Position numbers and translations under genes: made by a program. From Herbinix sp. (GTDB taxonomy: Bacteria > Bacillota > Clostridia > Lachnospirales > Lachnospiraceae): DNA of 64,000 bases. Below the pieces are notes generated by a model. It saw only the letters and a program-made list of their open reading frames with translations, did no database searches and was not told the origin of the DNA. The stretch's first letter is position 1, and the number at the start of each line of letters is the position of its first letter. Below are positions 16,875 through 26,644 of this stretch, piece after piece. Location: the NCBI GenBank assembly GCA_029240245.1, contig JARBTJ010000008.1:1-64000 (forward strand), given 5' to 3'.

Positions 16875-19496
16875 CTATTGGATGATTAAATATCCAAGAG
16901 CTCCAATTTCCTGTCCATCAATTTCTACCGGATATTTATTATAATTCGTGATAACTCTTACTCCGTTTGCATAGGTCGTTTCATAAACCTTATCAGCCAA
17001 AACCTTGTGATTACTGATTTCCATTGAATTAACCTTAGCATAAGCTGTTTCATATTCTTTATAGAATTCCTTCATATCTTTACCGATTAAACTGTACTGC
17101 CTTGATATAAAATCAGAGTGAACCGAATTTTTTATTAAATCAAGACTCTTAGCTGTTATTGTATACTTTGGATAACTGCCGAGTTCCAAGGCCTGCAGAA
17201 GGAAATAATCCGTGCTTACCGCAGTTTCATTGATATTTAACGTGGTATATGCAATCAATCCGTTCATAACCAACTGCCTGAAAGGAATTTCCACGGAGAA
17301 TGTGGAATAACCACTGCTTTCTCTCGAAATATTCGTTGCATATTTTCCGTAAATAATTTTATTGATTTCTGGATTATTTAAGGAAAGTGTTTTGGTTTCT
17401 GTAATCTTATCTAAATTCTGATTGATGATAGCCTGTGCTTCTGCAGGAGAAACGATTTTATTCTTTCCGTAGTTAGCAAAGTAACCGGATGCTAGATCAC
17501 CAATATAGAGATTCTTATATTCGTCTGCTCCTTTTAAGAAGCCATTAATAACAGAAGTCAAATAAGCGGGATTTAATACATTATAATTCGGTGTAAGCGA
17601 CGACAGTATTCCGGAATTGTATGCATATCCATAAATATATACCGGATAATTATCGAAATTGTACATTCCATGAATACTCGTTTTAAAACCGTTCCCTTTT
17701 TCATATACCCTGGAGAAATCCGTCTGCAGGAATAATTCCTGTTGATTGCTTTCTATATAGGACATTAAATCTTTTAATTGCTGTCTTGAACCGTTAGCTC
17801 CGGTCAAATCAGCTCTATTCATAACCTTGGATTGTATTCCGTCGTTAAATACACCCATGTAATTGATTACAAGCGGGATCTCCTTTAAATCAGTCAGGAT
17901 ATCCTGCAACTCTTTATAGGTAGTCATGGAAAGAGCCTTGTTATAGACAATACCTAAAATACGCTCCTCTAAGGTAAGTGTACCGGTGACATCAAGATAT
18001 AATTTGGCTTTTTCATCATATTTCAAGGTTAGATCATATCGATCTACCAGGTAATTCCTGTAAGTCATTGCCATGTCATAGTAGGTTACCTTATCGTTAA
18101 AAAGCTTATATCGAACCGTATAATTGATATCCATAAGCCCCGTAGAAGCCATAAATCTGCCACCGCCGGAATCATAGGGTCCTAAGATACTAACCTGAGC
18201 AAACTGCGCTGAGTCAAAACTGGAATGAACCTTGTTATAGGAAGAACCACCACCCTCTTCTGTTGAAGCAAGAGTCGCTGTGATATAAGCTGTCTCATCA
18301 CCCTTTTCAATAATTCCCATAAAACCACCGGTGGAATTATCATCTTTTCCGTAGGTCATACCGAAAACCGGCATATGTAAGCTTTCAGGAAAGGAGCTCA
18401 TATAGTAAAAGCTGTTATAAAACGTATTTGAATACAGTTCTCTTGTGTACGATCCGAAATTAGAATTGAACTTATTTAATTCAAATAATGCGCCTGCTCC
18501 ATCCGGAACAAAGATATAGCCATCCTCTGCTTCCGCCGGTGATACTGCTCCGAAATACGGAAGGACCTCGATACGTGTAATTTCGTAGTATTTATTTTTG
18601 GTATCAATCTGATCGGTAGGTACCCGTACTACAAAATCTTCGCCATCTAAAGTTGCTTCTAACGGAATAACAAAATCTGCCGGTTGTACCAGGGTTACCG
18701 TAATACCAAAATCCGAGTTGTCCTCCATCAATTGCTCCGTTGAGTAATTAATTATTTTGGTAACCTCTATTAACTGTGTTACAACACTGATCGGAGGTGC
18801 GGAGGAATATCGGTTATAATAGCAATTATTAGCTTCATCCTTCACATAAATTAAGGAAAGCGCTGTCTTGTATTTTTGTAATTCAGCATCCGTAATTGCA
18901 CCTTCTGCAAATTTATCATCCAAACCTTTGATGAAGGTAGTTTCGAATTTTTCAATCGTTATTTTTTTCGGCATATACTCTTCGAGCAGATAGGAATCCA
19001 CTACCTTCATGTTAAGATTGACTCTTACGCCATTTTCGATTTTCTCAATAGAGTAGGTTTTATTTTGTAATGAATAGATAAAGGAATTCCAGGTCAACTC
19101 GGTATTGTCTTCTCCTGAATAGGTAATTCTGATCAGGGATTTTTCATCTTCGTTTCCTTCCGGACGAACGGAATTCCATGTTTTACCGGATACTTTGTCT
19201 TCCACCTTCAGATTAAGTGTCGTGGAATCGATGTAAAGCTTCTTTGTGTCCGTCTCTGCAACAAGAGTTTCTGCTTCCCCAATAGGAATCTCACCCTTTG
19301 ATGCAGCCAGTTCCTCAAGACCAACATCTGGTGGAGACATATATTTGATTTGAAGTGTTGGCAGCCAGGTGATTCCCATATGCAGCAGGTATATGATTAC
19401 ACCCACGCCAGCCAGCTTTAGAATGGTATGTTTTTTAAATAGCCGGTACGAGGTAAACATCCACTTTTTCAATAATTCTTTCACTTTTGTCACCAC
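16875..19496 (-). CDS. DUF5696-type membrane-anchored surface protein
   Basis: An 873-residue protein with one N-terminal transmembrane helix (about residues 27-48) and a very large extracytoplasmic part. A beta-rich half (about 60-480) contains a PDGAGALFELNKF motif. A second half (about 480-800) resembles the barrel-like part of uncharacterised DUF5696 proteins that accompany sugar ABC permeases in Lachnospiraceae and Paenibacillus; I assign that from memory. Its function is unknown. Location between transporter genes suggests surface capture or processing of glycan. The first codons are GTG-GTG; a third GTG at 19484 has the better-spaced AAGGTGG and may be the true start. Confidence 0.75.
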   Translation of the reverse strand: MVTKVKELLKKWMFTSYRLFKKHTILKLAGVGVIIYLLHMGITWLPTLQIKYMSPPDVGLEELAASKGEIPIGEAETLVAETDTKKLYIDSTTLNLKVEDKVSGKTWNSVRPEGNEDEKSLIRITYSGEDNTELTWNSFIYSLQNKTYSIEKIENGVRVNLNMKVVDSYLLEEYMPKKITIEKFETTFIKGLDDKFAEGAITDAELQKYKTALSLIYVKDEANNCYYNRYSSAPPISVVTQLIEVTKIINYSTEQLMEDNSDFGITVTLVQPADFVIPLEATLDGEDFVVRVPTDQIDTKNKYYEITRIEVLPYFGAVSPAEAEDGYIFVPDGAGALFELNKFNSNFGSYTRELYSNTFYNSFYYMSSFPESLHMPVFGMTYGKDDNSTGGFMGIIEKGDETAYITATLASTEEGGGSSYNKVHSSFDSAQFAQVSILGPYDSGGGRFMASTGLMDINYTVRYKLFNDKVTYYDMAMTYRNYLVDRYDLTLKYDEKAKLYLDVTGTLTLEERILGIVYNKALSMTTYKELQDILTDLKEIPLVINYMGVFNDGIQSKVMNRADLTGANGSRQQLKDLMSYIESNQQELFLQTDFSRVYEKGNGFKTSIHGMYNFDNYPVYIYGYAYNSGILSSLTPNYNVLNPAYLTSVINGFLKGADEYKNLYIGDLASGYFANYGKNKIVSPAEAQAIINQNLDKITETKTLSLNNPEINKIIYGKYATNISRESSGYSTFSVEIPFRQLVMNGLIAYTTLNINETAVSTDYFLLQALELGSYPKYTITAKSLDLIKNSVHSDFISRQYSLIGKDMKEFYKEYETAYAKVNSMEISNHKVLADKVYETTYANGVRVITNYNKYPVEIDGQEIGALGYLIIQ

Positions 19497-20125
19497 CTTT
19501 TCGAGATTTCAACTGATATTGTGCTGACAAAGCTCATTACTTTGTCCATCAGCGAAAAGTACAATACACACAAGAATATAATTATAATTGCAGCTACTAA
19601 TGTTACAAGTAATGTAACAATATTTTTTGAAACCGTATATTCATGTATTGTACATAAGCCACTAAAAATCAAGAAAACAAACCAAAGCATTCCGATATAG
19701 TTAAATCCAGCCAGAATAAGATTTTCTTCCCATATAATGATGTTACTAAGCAAAACCGTAATTAAGTTAAACAGAATTAAAGGTACCAGTGAGTAACAGG
19801 CCACAACATAGATATCACGTAATCGACCGTTACCGTTCATTAAGGTTGTTGAACTCCAGTTACTAACGATGAATAAGATCATCGGAAGTATACTTGACAT
19901 AAATAAGGAAAAAATATTCAGATTATACCTAAATTCAGTGTTAAAAATGAACCCGGTATACTGTGTTCTAAATACTCCTATGATACCATATAGCACCAAA
20001 ATAATGGTTGCTAAGGCACAATTTCCTTTTTCTCTGTGTTTTGCTTCATAAAACCCATCAAAAGGATGAAAAAGCACATACTTTAAATATTTCGTATCAT
20101 CTAATAATTTAACCACTATCTTCAC
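19490..20125 (-). CDS. Yip1-family membrane protein
   Basis: A 211-residue integral membrane protein with about five hydrophobic segments and an N-terminal LFHPFDGFYEAKHR motif typical of bacterial Yip1-domain proteins. Its role is unknown. It overlaps both neighbours by a few bases (7 and 4), so it is made together with the DUF5696 protein and the NHL-TPR protein. That tight coupling suggests the three form one envelope complex around the sugar transporter. It starts with GTG; a second GTG three codons later has better spacing to AAAGG. Confidence 0.75.
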   Translation of the reverse strand: MKIVVKLLDDTKYLKYVLFHPFDGFYEAKHREKGNCALATIILVLYGIIGVFRTQYTGFIFNTEFRYNLNIFSLFMSSILPMILFIVSNWSSTTLMNGNGRLRDIYVVACYSLVPLILFNLITVLLSNIIIWEENLILAGFNYIGMLWFVFLIFSGLCTIHEYTVSKNIVTLLVTLVAAIIIIFLCVLYFSLMDKVMSFVSTISVEISKRW

Positions 20126-21579
20126 GCCTTTCTTTTATGGTATCTTACCTCTGAATAAATTAGCAATCCTGCAAACAGTATAATTGCCATGAATATCCAT
20201 ATGAAATTATCCTGAACCCAAAGATTTCGATAGCCATTATAAGCTTTCGAGTAATAGGTTCTATCATTACCCAATTTGAAATAATACATGGCTGATTTAT
20301 AATCTTCTTTCATCAGATAATACTTTCCTATCCCAATGTAAGCCAGGTCATAGTTCGCATTGAGACGAATGGCTTCCTGTGATAATCTGGCTGACTCTTC
20401 CCACTCACCATGATAATAATGCTTTGTAGCACCCATCGCCGCCTTACCGAATTCTGTCATCTCATATACGTAAGCGCACTTTAGGGTTTTGTCCGTAGCA
20501 ATTAAGGCATCGCCAAACCAAGCAATACTGGAGGGGGCTTTAAAATCACCTTTTAAATTACCGCTGGAAGCGAAGATATTAAGGAGTTCTCCATCAAAAT
20601 CATATAAGAAGATTCTCCCCGTTCCTTGATCCATCAAAGCATAAACGCCATAATCATTAATAGTAACATCGACAAAATTACCTTGCCCTCGGCCCGTCTG
20701 TGGGTAAATATCACCCGTTACTCTAAGATATCCTTCCTGTTTTAGCACGTTTTCCCCTTTCGGATTTAAACGAAACACCATATTCAGTGCAGCACTGTCG
20801 ATCGTCGTAGCAAAGATAAAGCCATCATGATCCATATTTATATTATTAAAGGACGGTGCATAGGTTTTACTCATTTTTGCTTTCTGTGCATCACTTGATA
20901 TAGATTTCCAGAAATAATCCAGAGGATCGACATACGGCTTGTTAACACCAAAATATCTCGAGAAGCTTCCATCTTCATTTAACTCAATAATACCTTCAAA
21001 GCCGGACTGCACGACAATATATATCTTGTTTGCTTTGTCTACTACAATCTTTGACGGCTTGAACTGGGTTACACCAACCATATCCTCGGGACGCTCGATA
21101 ATCCTTTTTAAGAAGTAGCCTTCGCCGTCCAGAACAATAATTCGGCTGGCACCTGTATCCGCGATATAGATTTCATTCTGGGATTCGTGATACCAGACAC
21201 CCTCTGGATTCGTAAGCACCAACTGATTACCGGTAACCGAATCGGTTACGATTTTTTTATCGGAATTACGAATCAACTTAATTGAAGTAACAAAAGTATA
21301 GTTTTTATCTAAGATATTTAATCTTGATTCGACCGTATCAATAAGGAAAATCCGGTCCTTGCTGGTACTCACATCATCAAAGCCCGATATCGTTACATCC
21401 ATTGTTTTTTCATCAATGGTTCGAACCAGTTCAAAGGCCGGTACGCTTTTCTTAACAACTCTCCAATAATCATAGATATAATTATCATCCGTTGTCGTCT
21501 GAGCGGACACCGATACACCATTGGTAAAAATCAAAACAAGAGAAAGTATTAATGCGCCTATTCTATATTTATATCTCAT
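20122..21579 (-). CDS. Secreted/anchored NHL-repeat protein with TPR and C-terminal helix
   Basis: This 485-residue protein has a signal peptide (to about Ala26, VSVSAQT). About 330 residues of NHL/beta-propeller repeats follow, with recurrent phrases such as IYIADTGASRIIVLDGEG. Two tetratricopeptide-like helices (about 385-445) and one C-terminal transmembrane helix (about 458-476) come next. It should be held outside the membrane by its C-terminus. NHL propellers bind proteins or sugars; none of the residues shows catalysis. It overlaps the Yip1 gene by four bases. GGAGAA precedes the ATG. Confidence 0.82.
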   Translation of the reverse strand: MRYKYRIGALILSLVLIFTNGVSVSAQTTTDDNYIYDYWRVVKKSVPAFELVRTIDEKTMDVTISGFDDVSTSKDRIFLIDTVESRLNILDKNYTFVTSIKLIRNSDKKIVTDSVTGNQLVLTNPEGVWYHESQNEIYIADTGASRIIVLDGEGYFLKRIIERPEDMVGVTQFKPSKIVVDKANKIYIVVQSGFEGIIELNEDGSFSRYFGVNKPYVDPLDYFWKSISSDAQKAKMSKTYAPSFNNINMDHDGFIFATTIDSAALNMVFRLNPKGENVLKQEGYLRVTGDIYPQTGRGQGNFVDVTINDYGVYALMDQGTGRIFLYDFDGELLNIFASSGNLKGDFKAPSSIAWFGDALIATDKTLKCAYVYEMTEFGKAAMGATKHYYHGEWEESARLSQEAIRLNANYDLAYIGIGKYYLMKEDYKSAMYYFKLGNDRTYYSKAYNGYRNLWVQDNFIWIFMAIILFAGLLIYSEVRYHKRKA

Positions 21580-21588
21580 ATTTTTCTC

Positions 21589-22479
21589 CTATCCTTTTAA
21601 ACCAGAGGTTGACATTGTTTCAAGAACATTACTCTGCGAAATAACAAATACAGTAATCGGTACCGACATCATAATCAGTGAAACCGCAGAGGCAGCTCCT
21701 GTTCTTGCAATACCACCAGCTATGATCTGGGAAAGCATGTAGCTGACCGGTTTTAAAGTTTCCGAGTAAATGAAGGTTCCTCCGGTTGTTCCCCAGAAGG
21801 ATTGGAAGGAAAGGATGATTAGCGTAATCCAGGCCGGTTTTGATAACGGCATGATTACTCTGAAGAAAATACCGAGCTCCTTCTGACCATCCATTTTTGC
21901 AGCTTCAATCAATTCGGTGGGTACCTGAACAATAAAGTTTTGCATCAGGTATAAGCCAAAGGTTCCTCCGACTACCGGAAGTATCACTGCCCAGTAGGTA
22001 TTTACCAGACCTAATTTTGACATGATGATATAGTTTGGAATTGCCGTAACGGTACCATTGAACATAAGTGAATACACAATGGTACTTGACAACATCTTAG
22101 ACCCGGGAAACTTATATTTCGCCAACGGAAAAGCCGCCATGGAACCAATCAGTACCGTTCCGGAGGTGCCCAGGAAGGTAATGATTACCGTATTAAATAT
22201 GTATCTCGCAAAAATAACATTGGAATCCTTTACAATAACCGCCAAGTCAAAAAAGTTATTAGCAGTTGGATTCTGCACAAATAACCGTGGTGGGAATAGA
22301 AATATTTCACTGATTGGTTTAAATGCCGCATTGATTATAAATAATAACGGCCAAATACTGACAAAACCAATCACGCTCAACACAAGTATCAGTGAGATGT
22401 CAACCGCAAGGCTTCTGTTCTTTCTTCTGAATTTGAACAGTCTCCATCTTTTTTTAATGGAAGATATAATTTTTCTCAT
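21589..22479 (-). CDS. Second sugar ABC permease, MalG type
   Basis: A CUT1 permease of about 296 residues with six predicted helices and EAA loop IEAAKMDGQKELGIFFRVIMP. It partners the MalF-type gene upstream, whose stop lies just before this start. The ATG at 22479 is preferred, with GGAAGG 12 bases upstream; a TTG at 22491 would overlap the upstream gene and lacks a site. It belongs to the transporter served by the large binding protein at 23.4-26.3 kb, judged by adjacency. Confidence 0.9.
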   Translation of the reverse strand: MRKIISSIKKRWRLFKFRRKNRSLAVDISLILVLSVIGFVSIWPLLFIINAAFKPISEIFLFPPRLFVQNPTANNFFDLAVIVKDSNVIFARYIFNTVIITFLGTSGTVLIGSMAAFPLAKYKFPGSKMLSSTIVYSLMFNGTVTAIPNYIIMSKLGLVNTYWAVILPVVGGTFGLYLMQNFIVQVPTELIEAAKMDGQKELGIFFRVIMPLSKPAWITLIILSFQSFWGTTGGTFIYSETLKPVSYMLSQIIAGGIARTGAASAVSLIMMSVPITVFVISQSNVLETMSTSGLKG

Positions 22480-22480
22480 A

Positions 22481-23422
22481 TTATGCAGCAACCTTCCTCA
22501 ATAATTTCTGAACAATAATATTAACAAATAACATCATAAAGAATAAAATTGTAGCGATAGCACAGGCATAACCCATCTCATAGCGCAAGTTACCATAATC
22601 ATGTAAGTGAGTCAGAATGGTATGACCGGCATATTCTACGGATGGAAAGCCTACCAAGTCAATTGAAATACCGGAGACGGATAAGGAACCGGTAATTTGC
22701 ATTACCGCACCGAACATCAATTGGGATTTCATCTGAGGAAGAGTAATAAACCAAAGCTCCTGCCATCTGTTTTTTACACCATCCACCGCACCGGCTTCAT
22801 AAAGTGTTTTATCAACATTCTGGAAACCGGCAATAAATGCAAGGAAGCTGACACCAATACTTAACCATAATTGAACTATAATCAAGATAGGCATAATTTT
22901 GTCTGCCGATTCAAACCATAGTATTGGCTCTTGGATCAGACCCATATTTAGTAAGAGGGCATTGATATAGCCATAAGCATCCGAGGAAAAAATTAATTTC
23001 CAAATCATATATGCACCACCGGAAATGGACGGAGCATAAAACACAAGGGTCATAACTGCACGTATCTTCGGTGGCAGTTCATTAATAATCCACGCCAGCA
23101 TAAAACAAAGTAAGTAGCTGATGGGACCTGTTACAATTGCAAAGATCAATGTGTTCTTAACCGCAATTAAAAACACCGAATCGAATGCAATTAAGTTAAT
23201 ATAATTCTTAAGACCTACAAATTGTGGAAATTCCAATAAGTTAAATGATGTAAAGCTGAGTACAATGGAGGTCATCACCGGGATAAATGTAAAAATGAAA
23301 AACAAGATGAAAAACGGTACCATCAATAAGTATTTTTCCTTATGCATCCTCCATACCTCTTTGAATGTTAACTTATAAGAGTTATTCGTTGCAGATTTAA
23401 TAACAGCTTTCTTTGAACTCAT
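22481..23422 (-). CDS. Second sugar ABC permease, MalF type
   Basis: A 313-residue CUT1 permease with a hydrophilic N-terminal tail, six helices and EAA loop YEAGAVDGVKNRWQELWFITLP. AAGGAGGTG precedes the ATG. It follows the large solute-binding protein gene after 13 bases and is followed directly by its MalG-type partner, so binding protein and permeases form one expression unit. Confidence 0.92.
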   Translation of the reverse strand: MSSKKAVIKSATNNSYKLTFKEVWRMHKEKYLLMVPFFILFFIFTFIPVMTSIVLSFTSFNLLEFPQFVGLKNYINLIAFDSVFLIAVKNTLIFAIVTGPISYLLCFMLAWIINELPPKIRAVMTLVFYAPSISGGAYMIWKLIFSSDAYGYINALLLNMGLIQEPILWFESADKIMPILIIVQLWLSIGVSFLAFIAGFQNVDKTLYEAGAVDGVKNRWQELWFITLPQMKSQLMFGAVMQITGSLSVSGISIDLVGFPSVEYAGHTILTHLHDYGNLRYEMGYACAIATILFFMMLFVNIIVQKLLRKVAA

Positions 23423-23435
23423 ACATCCACCTCCT

Positions 23436-26318
23436 TTACTCTGCGATGCTTAACCCAAATTCATTACGTTTTTTGGTCAACTCGAAATTGATATCTTTAA
23501 TGTACAAATATAAGGTTTCTCTTGAATTGTTACCATTTAATACAACATTATTAAAGGCATTGGTAAGCATTCTGGTTGTCATATAACTACCCGGAACCGG
23601 AGGGAAACCCTTGGTGTGTTCAAATTGCTCCAGGATCTTCTCCGCATCCGTGGTTGCCCAAGGCAGTTGAACCAGAACTTCTTTATTCGCGGTGGCATAT
23701 CTTGCAGAGCTACCAAGAATAGACTCAATCGCTTTGGCATATTCCGCCTGGGTTTCCGTACTCATCCACCACTTCAGGAATGTCCACGCCTCATCCACCA
23801 CTTCCTTTTTCTCAGCTGTTTTTAATATCACGCATTGAGTGGTTGTACATGCGACCGTATTATCTATGGTGCCATCCGGCTGAACCGTCCCGGGGAGCGG
23901 TGCAAAGGACCATAGGCCCTTGATTTCCGGAGCTAATAATTCAAACTTGTTATAATCAGTATAATCTGCGATACCGATAGGAACCTCGCCGGTTCTGAAG
24001 CGGTTTGCAAAATCTACGGTAACCGGCAGCTTATAAGCGGTAAAGAAGTCGGTTAATTCTTTAAAGGCCTCCATTGCATTATCTTCTGCTAAACCGGATT
24101 TAATTCCGTAATCCTTACCCGTACCCAGATATAAATCACCGCCTCTTTGAGCGATCATGGAGGCCAACGGTGCGGTGGTCGGAATATAGGCTTCATAATT
24201 ATTCATACTTAATACCGGTATGATTTCCCTGTATTCATCCCAGGTTTTCGGTGGCAGTATTCCCAACTTATCAAATATGTCTTTACGATAGAATAGCATA
24301 CCGAAGGTTTGTGTTTCCGGAAGACCAAATATCATATCCTGATAGGTAACTCCCTCGATTGCACTCGTATAATATTTCCGGCTTTCTTCTTCAAAACCTT
24401 CCAATGTAGATAGATCGATTAGTGCATTACGCATCGCAAAGTCCATCATCTTTGTCTGGTCAATACTCAGCACAACATCCGGACCCACACCTGCAAGCGT
24501 TGACGGTAATACGACATCAATCGGTACCAGCTCAAGATTTACGCCAATATCGTTTTCCGGTGTAAATCGTTCGTCAATCAGATTCTGTAAAACCTGCGCC
24601 TGATCACGTCCGGTAGGTATCCATACCTTGATTGAATCCTTTGATACTTTATTTTCTGTATAAACCTTTGTATTATCGACAAAGAAGGTAGCAAAAAATC
24701 TTACTGTATCATTATAAAACTGTTTGAAGAACCCTGCCTCTGCCTGCTTCGGTTCTTTATCCACGCTAAGTAAAGTAATATAATCAACCTCCAGTGGCAT
24801 TTCAGAAATCTGAATTAACCAGGTAGCAAGCGAAGTAACATTGGACTTAAACGCTCCAAGCTCACCGGACAAAGCAGCCTTTTCCGGTTCTTTCGCTAAA
24901 CGCTCCAGCTGAATGATCATCTTCTCAACCAGGTTTGCGTTTTCTCCTTTTTCACCGGTGATTACTAGTAAGGATTCCAGAACAGAAGTCAGTCTCTGTT
25001 TTTCTGCTTCTAGGATGGATACAAAATCGGGCAGCTTTTTAACAATTTCATAATCAATAAATTTATCCGGTACCGTACCGGTGATTTGCACGATTCTTCT
25101 ATATAATTCATTCAGTGTTAAAACACTTTCGCTGATCTGTGTATAGGTCTCACCGAAAGCCCCAAGTACAACCTCTAAGGAAATGGTGTTATGTCCTGCC
25201 TTTAAAGGAAAGAGGAACGCTCCGTCCTCACTGCCGTCACCCAAAACATAGTTCTGCATACTGGTACTGTAATCAAATCTTAAAAATTGAGCTTCTGCGA
25301 AAGGAATCTCACCGTTAATTTTGATTTCACGGTAGGATGTAGTACCTCTTCGAACACTTTGTCTTCCCTTAAGCGCTATCTTATAAAGACCAGCTTCCGG
25401 CACATTAATGTCCCATTCAATCGTTTCACCCGGGTATTTCCAATTGTCACCGCCAATGGTATTATAAACGACATGATAGGGATGATAAGGTTCTATGTTA
25501 GGGTCGGATACATTATTTTTAACGGTTATGGAGGAGGAGGATCTGGTGATTACGCTTGTAACACCATCCACACGTTCTGCCTGGCAGATAATGTTCTCTC
25601 CCTTATATATGTCATACTCACTCTTGAAATCATCGATTACTTCCGCATATGTCTTAATTTTTGGCATACTCTTAAAAGTAATTGAAATGAATTTCATTGG
25701 TTCCTTAATTGATTCCAAAGTGATCGTATGTTTTCCCTGTTCCAGATAGAATTTATATGGCTCGGCACTTCTTTTCTGCGAATCATCAAGATAAATGGTT
25801 TGCTCCTTCAAAATCTCTAATGATTTTGGCCGTATCTCATTTTTATTTTTTACATCAATCGTAGTACTTTCATCGGTAAACATACGATTGAACACGACTT
25901 GTTTCAATCCGCTGTAACATATTTCGTCATCAATATACAAAACACGTTTCATCTGTGAGGTGGTTCCATCTAATGGAAGATATGTAATCTCTATATTGTA
26001 GAAGCCTGTCTCTGTAATATCAAAGTTCCATGTAATTTTTCCACGATCATTTGTTGAAATACCTTGTTCGTCTTTTTCAGCGGTCATACCATCTGCAGCG
26101 GTATAGTTATCAAGATCAACGATCGCTTCTGCGGATGACATTGTACCATCAAATCCATTCTTATCCAAATACTCCTGATAGGAGGTTTCATAAAATTCAT
26201 CCACTGCTCCACTGGCAGTTACGATTTTATCATTTCCTGCTTTCGAGGAAACATATAGATAAGTAACACCTAATAAAATCGCTAATATTATTACTATTAA
26301 AATTCTCTTCTTCTTCAT
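23436..26318 (-). CDS. Large solute-binding protein with N-terminal carbohydrate-binding-like domains
   Basis: This 960-residue protein has an N-terminal hydrophobic helix (about 5-24) without lipobox. Two beta-sandwich regions follow (about 65-225 and 260-400), with phrases like GQHTI-type loops (EQGKHTITLES, KAGHNTISLEV) typical of carbohydrate-binding or PA14-like modules. A helical linker comes next, then a type 1 extracellular solute-binding domain (about 560-950; FGMLFYRKDIFDKLGILPPKTW, GIADYTDY). Ordinary binding proteins are about 420 residues, so this is a fusion. It probably recognises a long or complex glycan and hands oligosaccharides to the two permeases downstream. AAAGGGG precedes the ATG. 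Confidence 0.85.
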   Translation of the reverse strand: MKKKRILIVIILAILLGVTYLYVSSKAGNDKIVTASGAVDEFYETSYQEYLDKNGFDGTMSSAEAIVDLDNYTAADGMTAEKDEQGISTNDRGKITWNFDITETGFYNIEITYLPLDGTTSQMKRVLYIDDEICYSGLKQVVFNRMFTDESTTIDVKNKNEIRPKSLEILKEQTIYLDDSQKRSAEPYKFYLEQGKHTITLESIKEPMKFISITFKSMPKIKTYAEVIDDFKSEYDIYKGENIICQAERVDGVTSVITRSSSSITVKNNVSDPNIEPYHPYHVVYNTIGGDNWKYPGETIEWDINVPEAGLYKIALKGRQSVRRGTTSYREIKINGEIPFAEAQFLRFDYSTSMQNYVLGDGSEDGAFLFPLKAGHNTISLEVVLGAFGETYTQISESVLTLNELYRRIVQITGTVPDKFIDYEIVKKLPDFVSILEAEKQRLTSVLESLLVITGEKGENANLVEKMIIQLERLAKEPEKAALSGELGAFKSNVTSLATWLIQISEMPLEVDYITLLSVDKEPKQAEAGFFKQFYNDTVRFFATFFVDNTKVYTENKVSKDSIKVWIPTGRDQAQVLQNLIDERFTPENDIGVNLELVPIDVVLPSTLAGVGPDVVLSIDQTKMMDFAMRNALIDLSTLEGFEEESRKYYTSAIEGVTYQDMIFGLPETQTFGMLFYRKDIFDKLGILPPKTWDEYREIIPVLSMNNYEAYIPTTAPLASMIAQRGGDLYLGTGKDYGIKSGLAEDNAMEAFKELTDFFTAYKLPVTVDFANRFRTGEVPIGIADYTDYNKFELLAPEIKGLWSFAPLPGTVQPDGTIDNTVACTTTQCVILKTAEKKEVVDEAWTFLKWWMSTETQAEYAKAIESILGSSARYATANKEVLVQLPWATTDAEKILEQFEHTKGFPPVPGSYMTTRMLTNAFNNVVLNGNNSRETLYLYIKDINFELTKKRNEFGLSIAE

Positions 26319-26644
26319 AGCAGCATACCCCTTTTAAAAAGCATTGTTACTCATATTTTTATAATCTGCCAACCGTTTCAGCCGGTGGACTGTTCCGCCC
26401 TTATAAAGGGCCTTTGCCTGCTTGCGCCGGATGAGCGCACTGAGGGATTTGCAAGTTGCACTTTATTCACGGGCTTGCCCTTACATTTAATAACTTCTAT
26501 ATATAATATGAGGTTGGCAAACCTGCATTAGGATATCCTAGAAGTTTTATTACTTTTTTTGGCTTTTTTTCATACATCGATATAAGAATAGGGAAGGTAA
26601 ACTTCCCTATTCCATATACCTATACTATTGTAATATCGTATAAA
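26319..26644 (-). other. Gap between the two binding-protein genes
   Basis: A stretch of 326 bases without a gene. It holds the perfect 11-bp hairpin listed separately, a small gccctt/aagggc hairpin near 26399-26413, and a T-rich segment around 26545-26570. No convincing promoter was seen. It probably sets the ratio of the first binding protein to the rest of the operon. Confidence 0.5.
26586..26612 (-). terminator. Hairpin after first binding-protein gene
   Basis: A perfect 11-bp inverted repeat (gaatagggaag / cttccctattc, five-base loop) lies 33 bases after the stop of the 692-residue binding protein. Only a weak TTAT tail follows in the leftward direction. It is likely a partial terminator or a 3'-end stabiliser that lets the binding protein be made in excess, as is common in sugar ABC operons. 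Confidence 0.6.
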
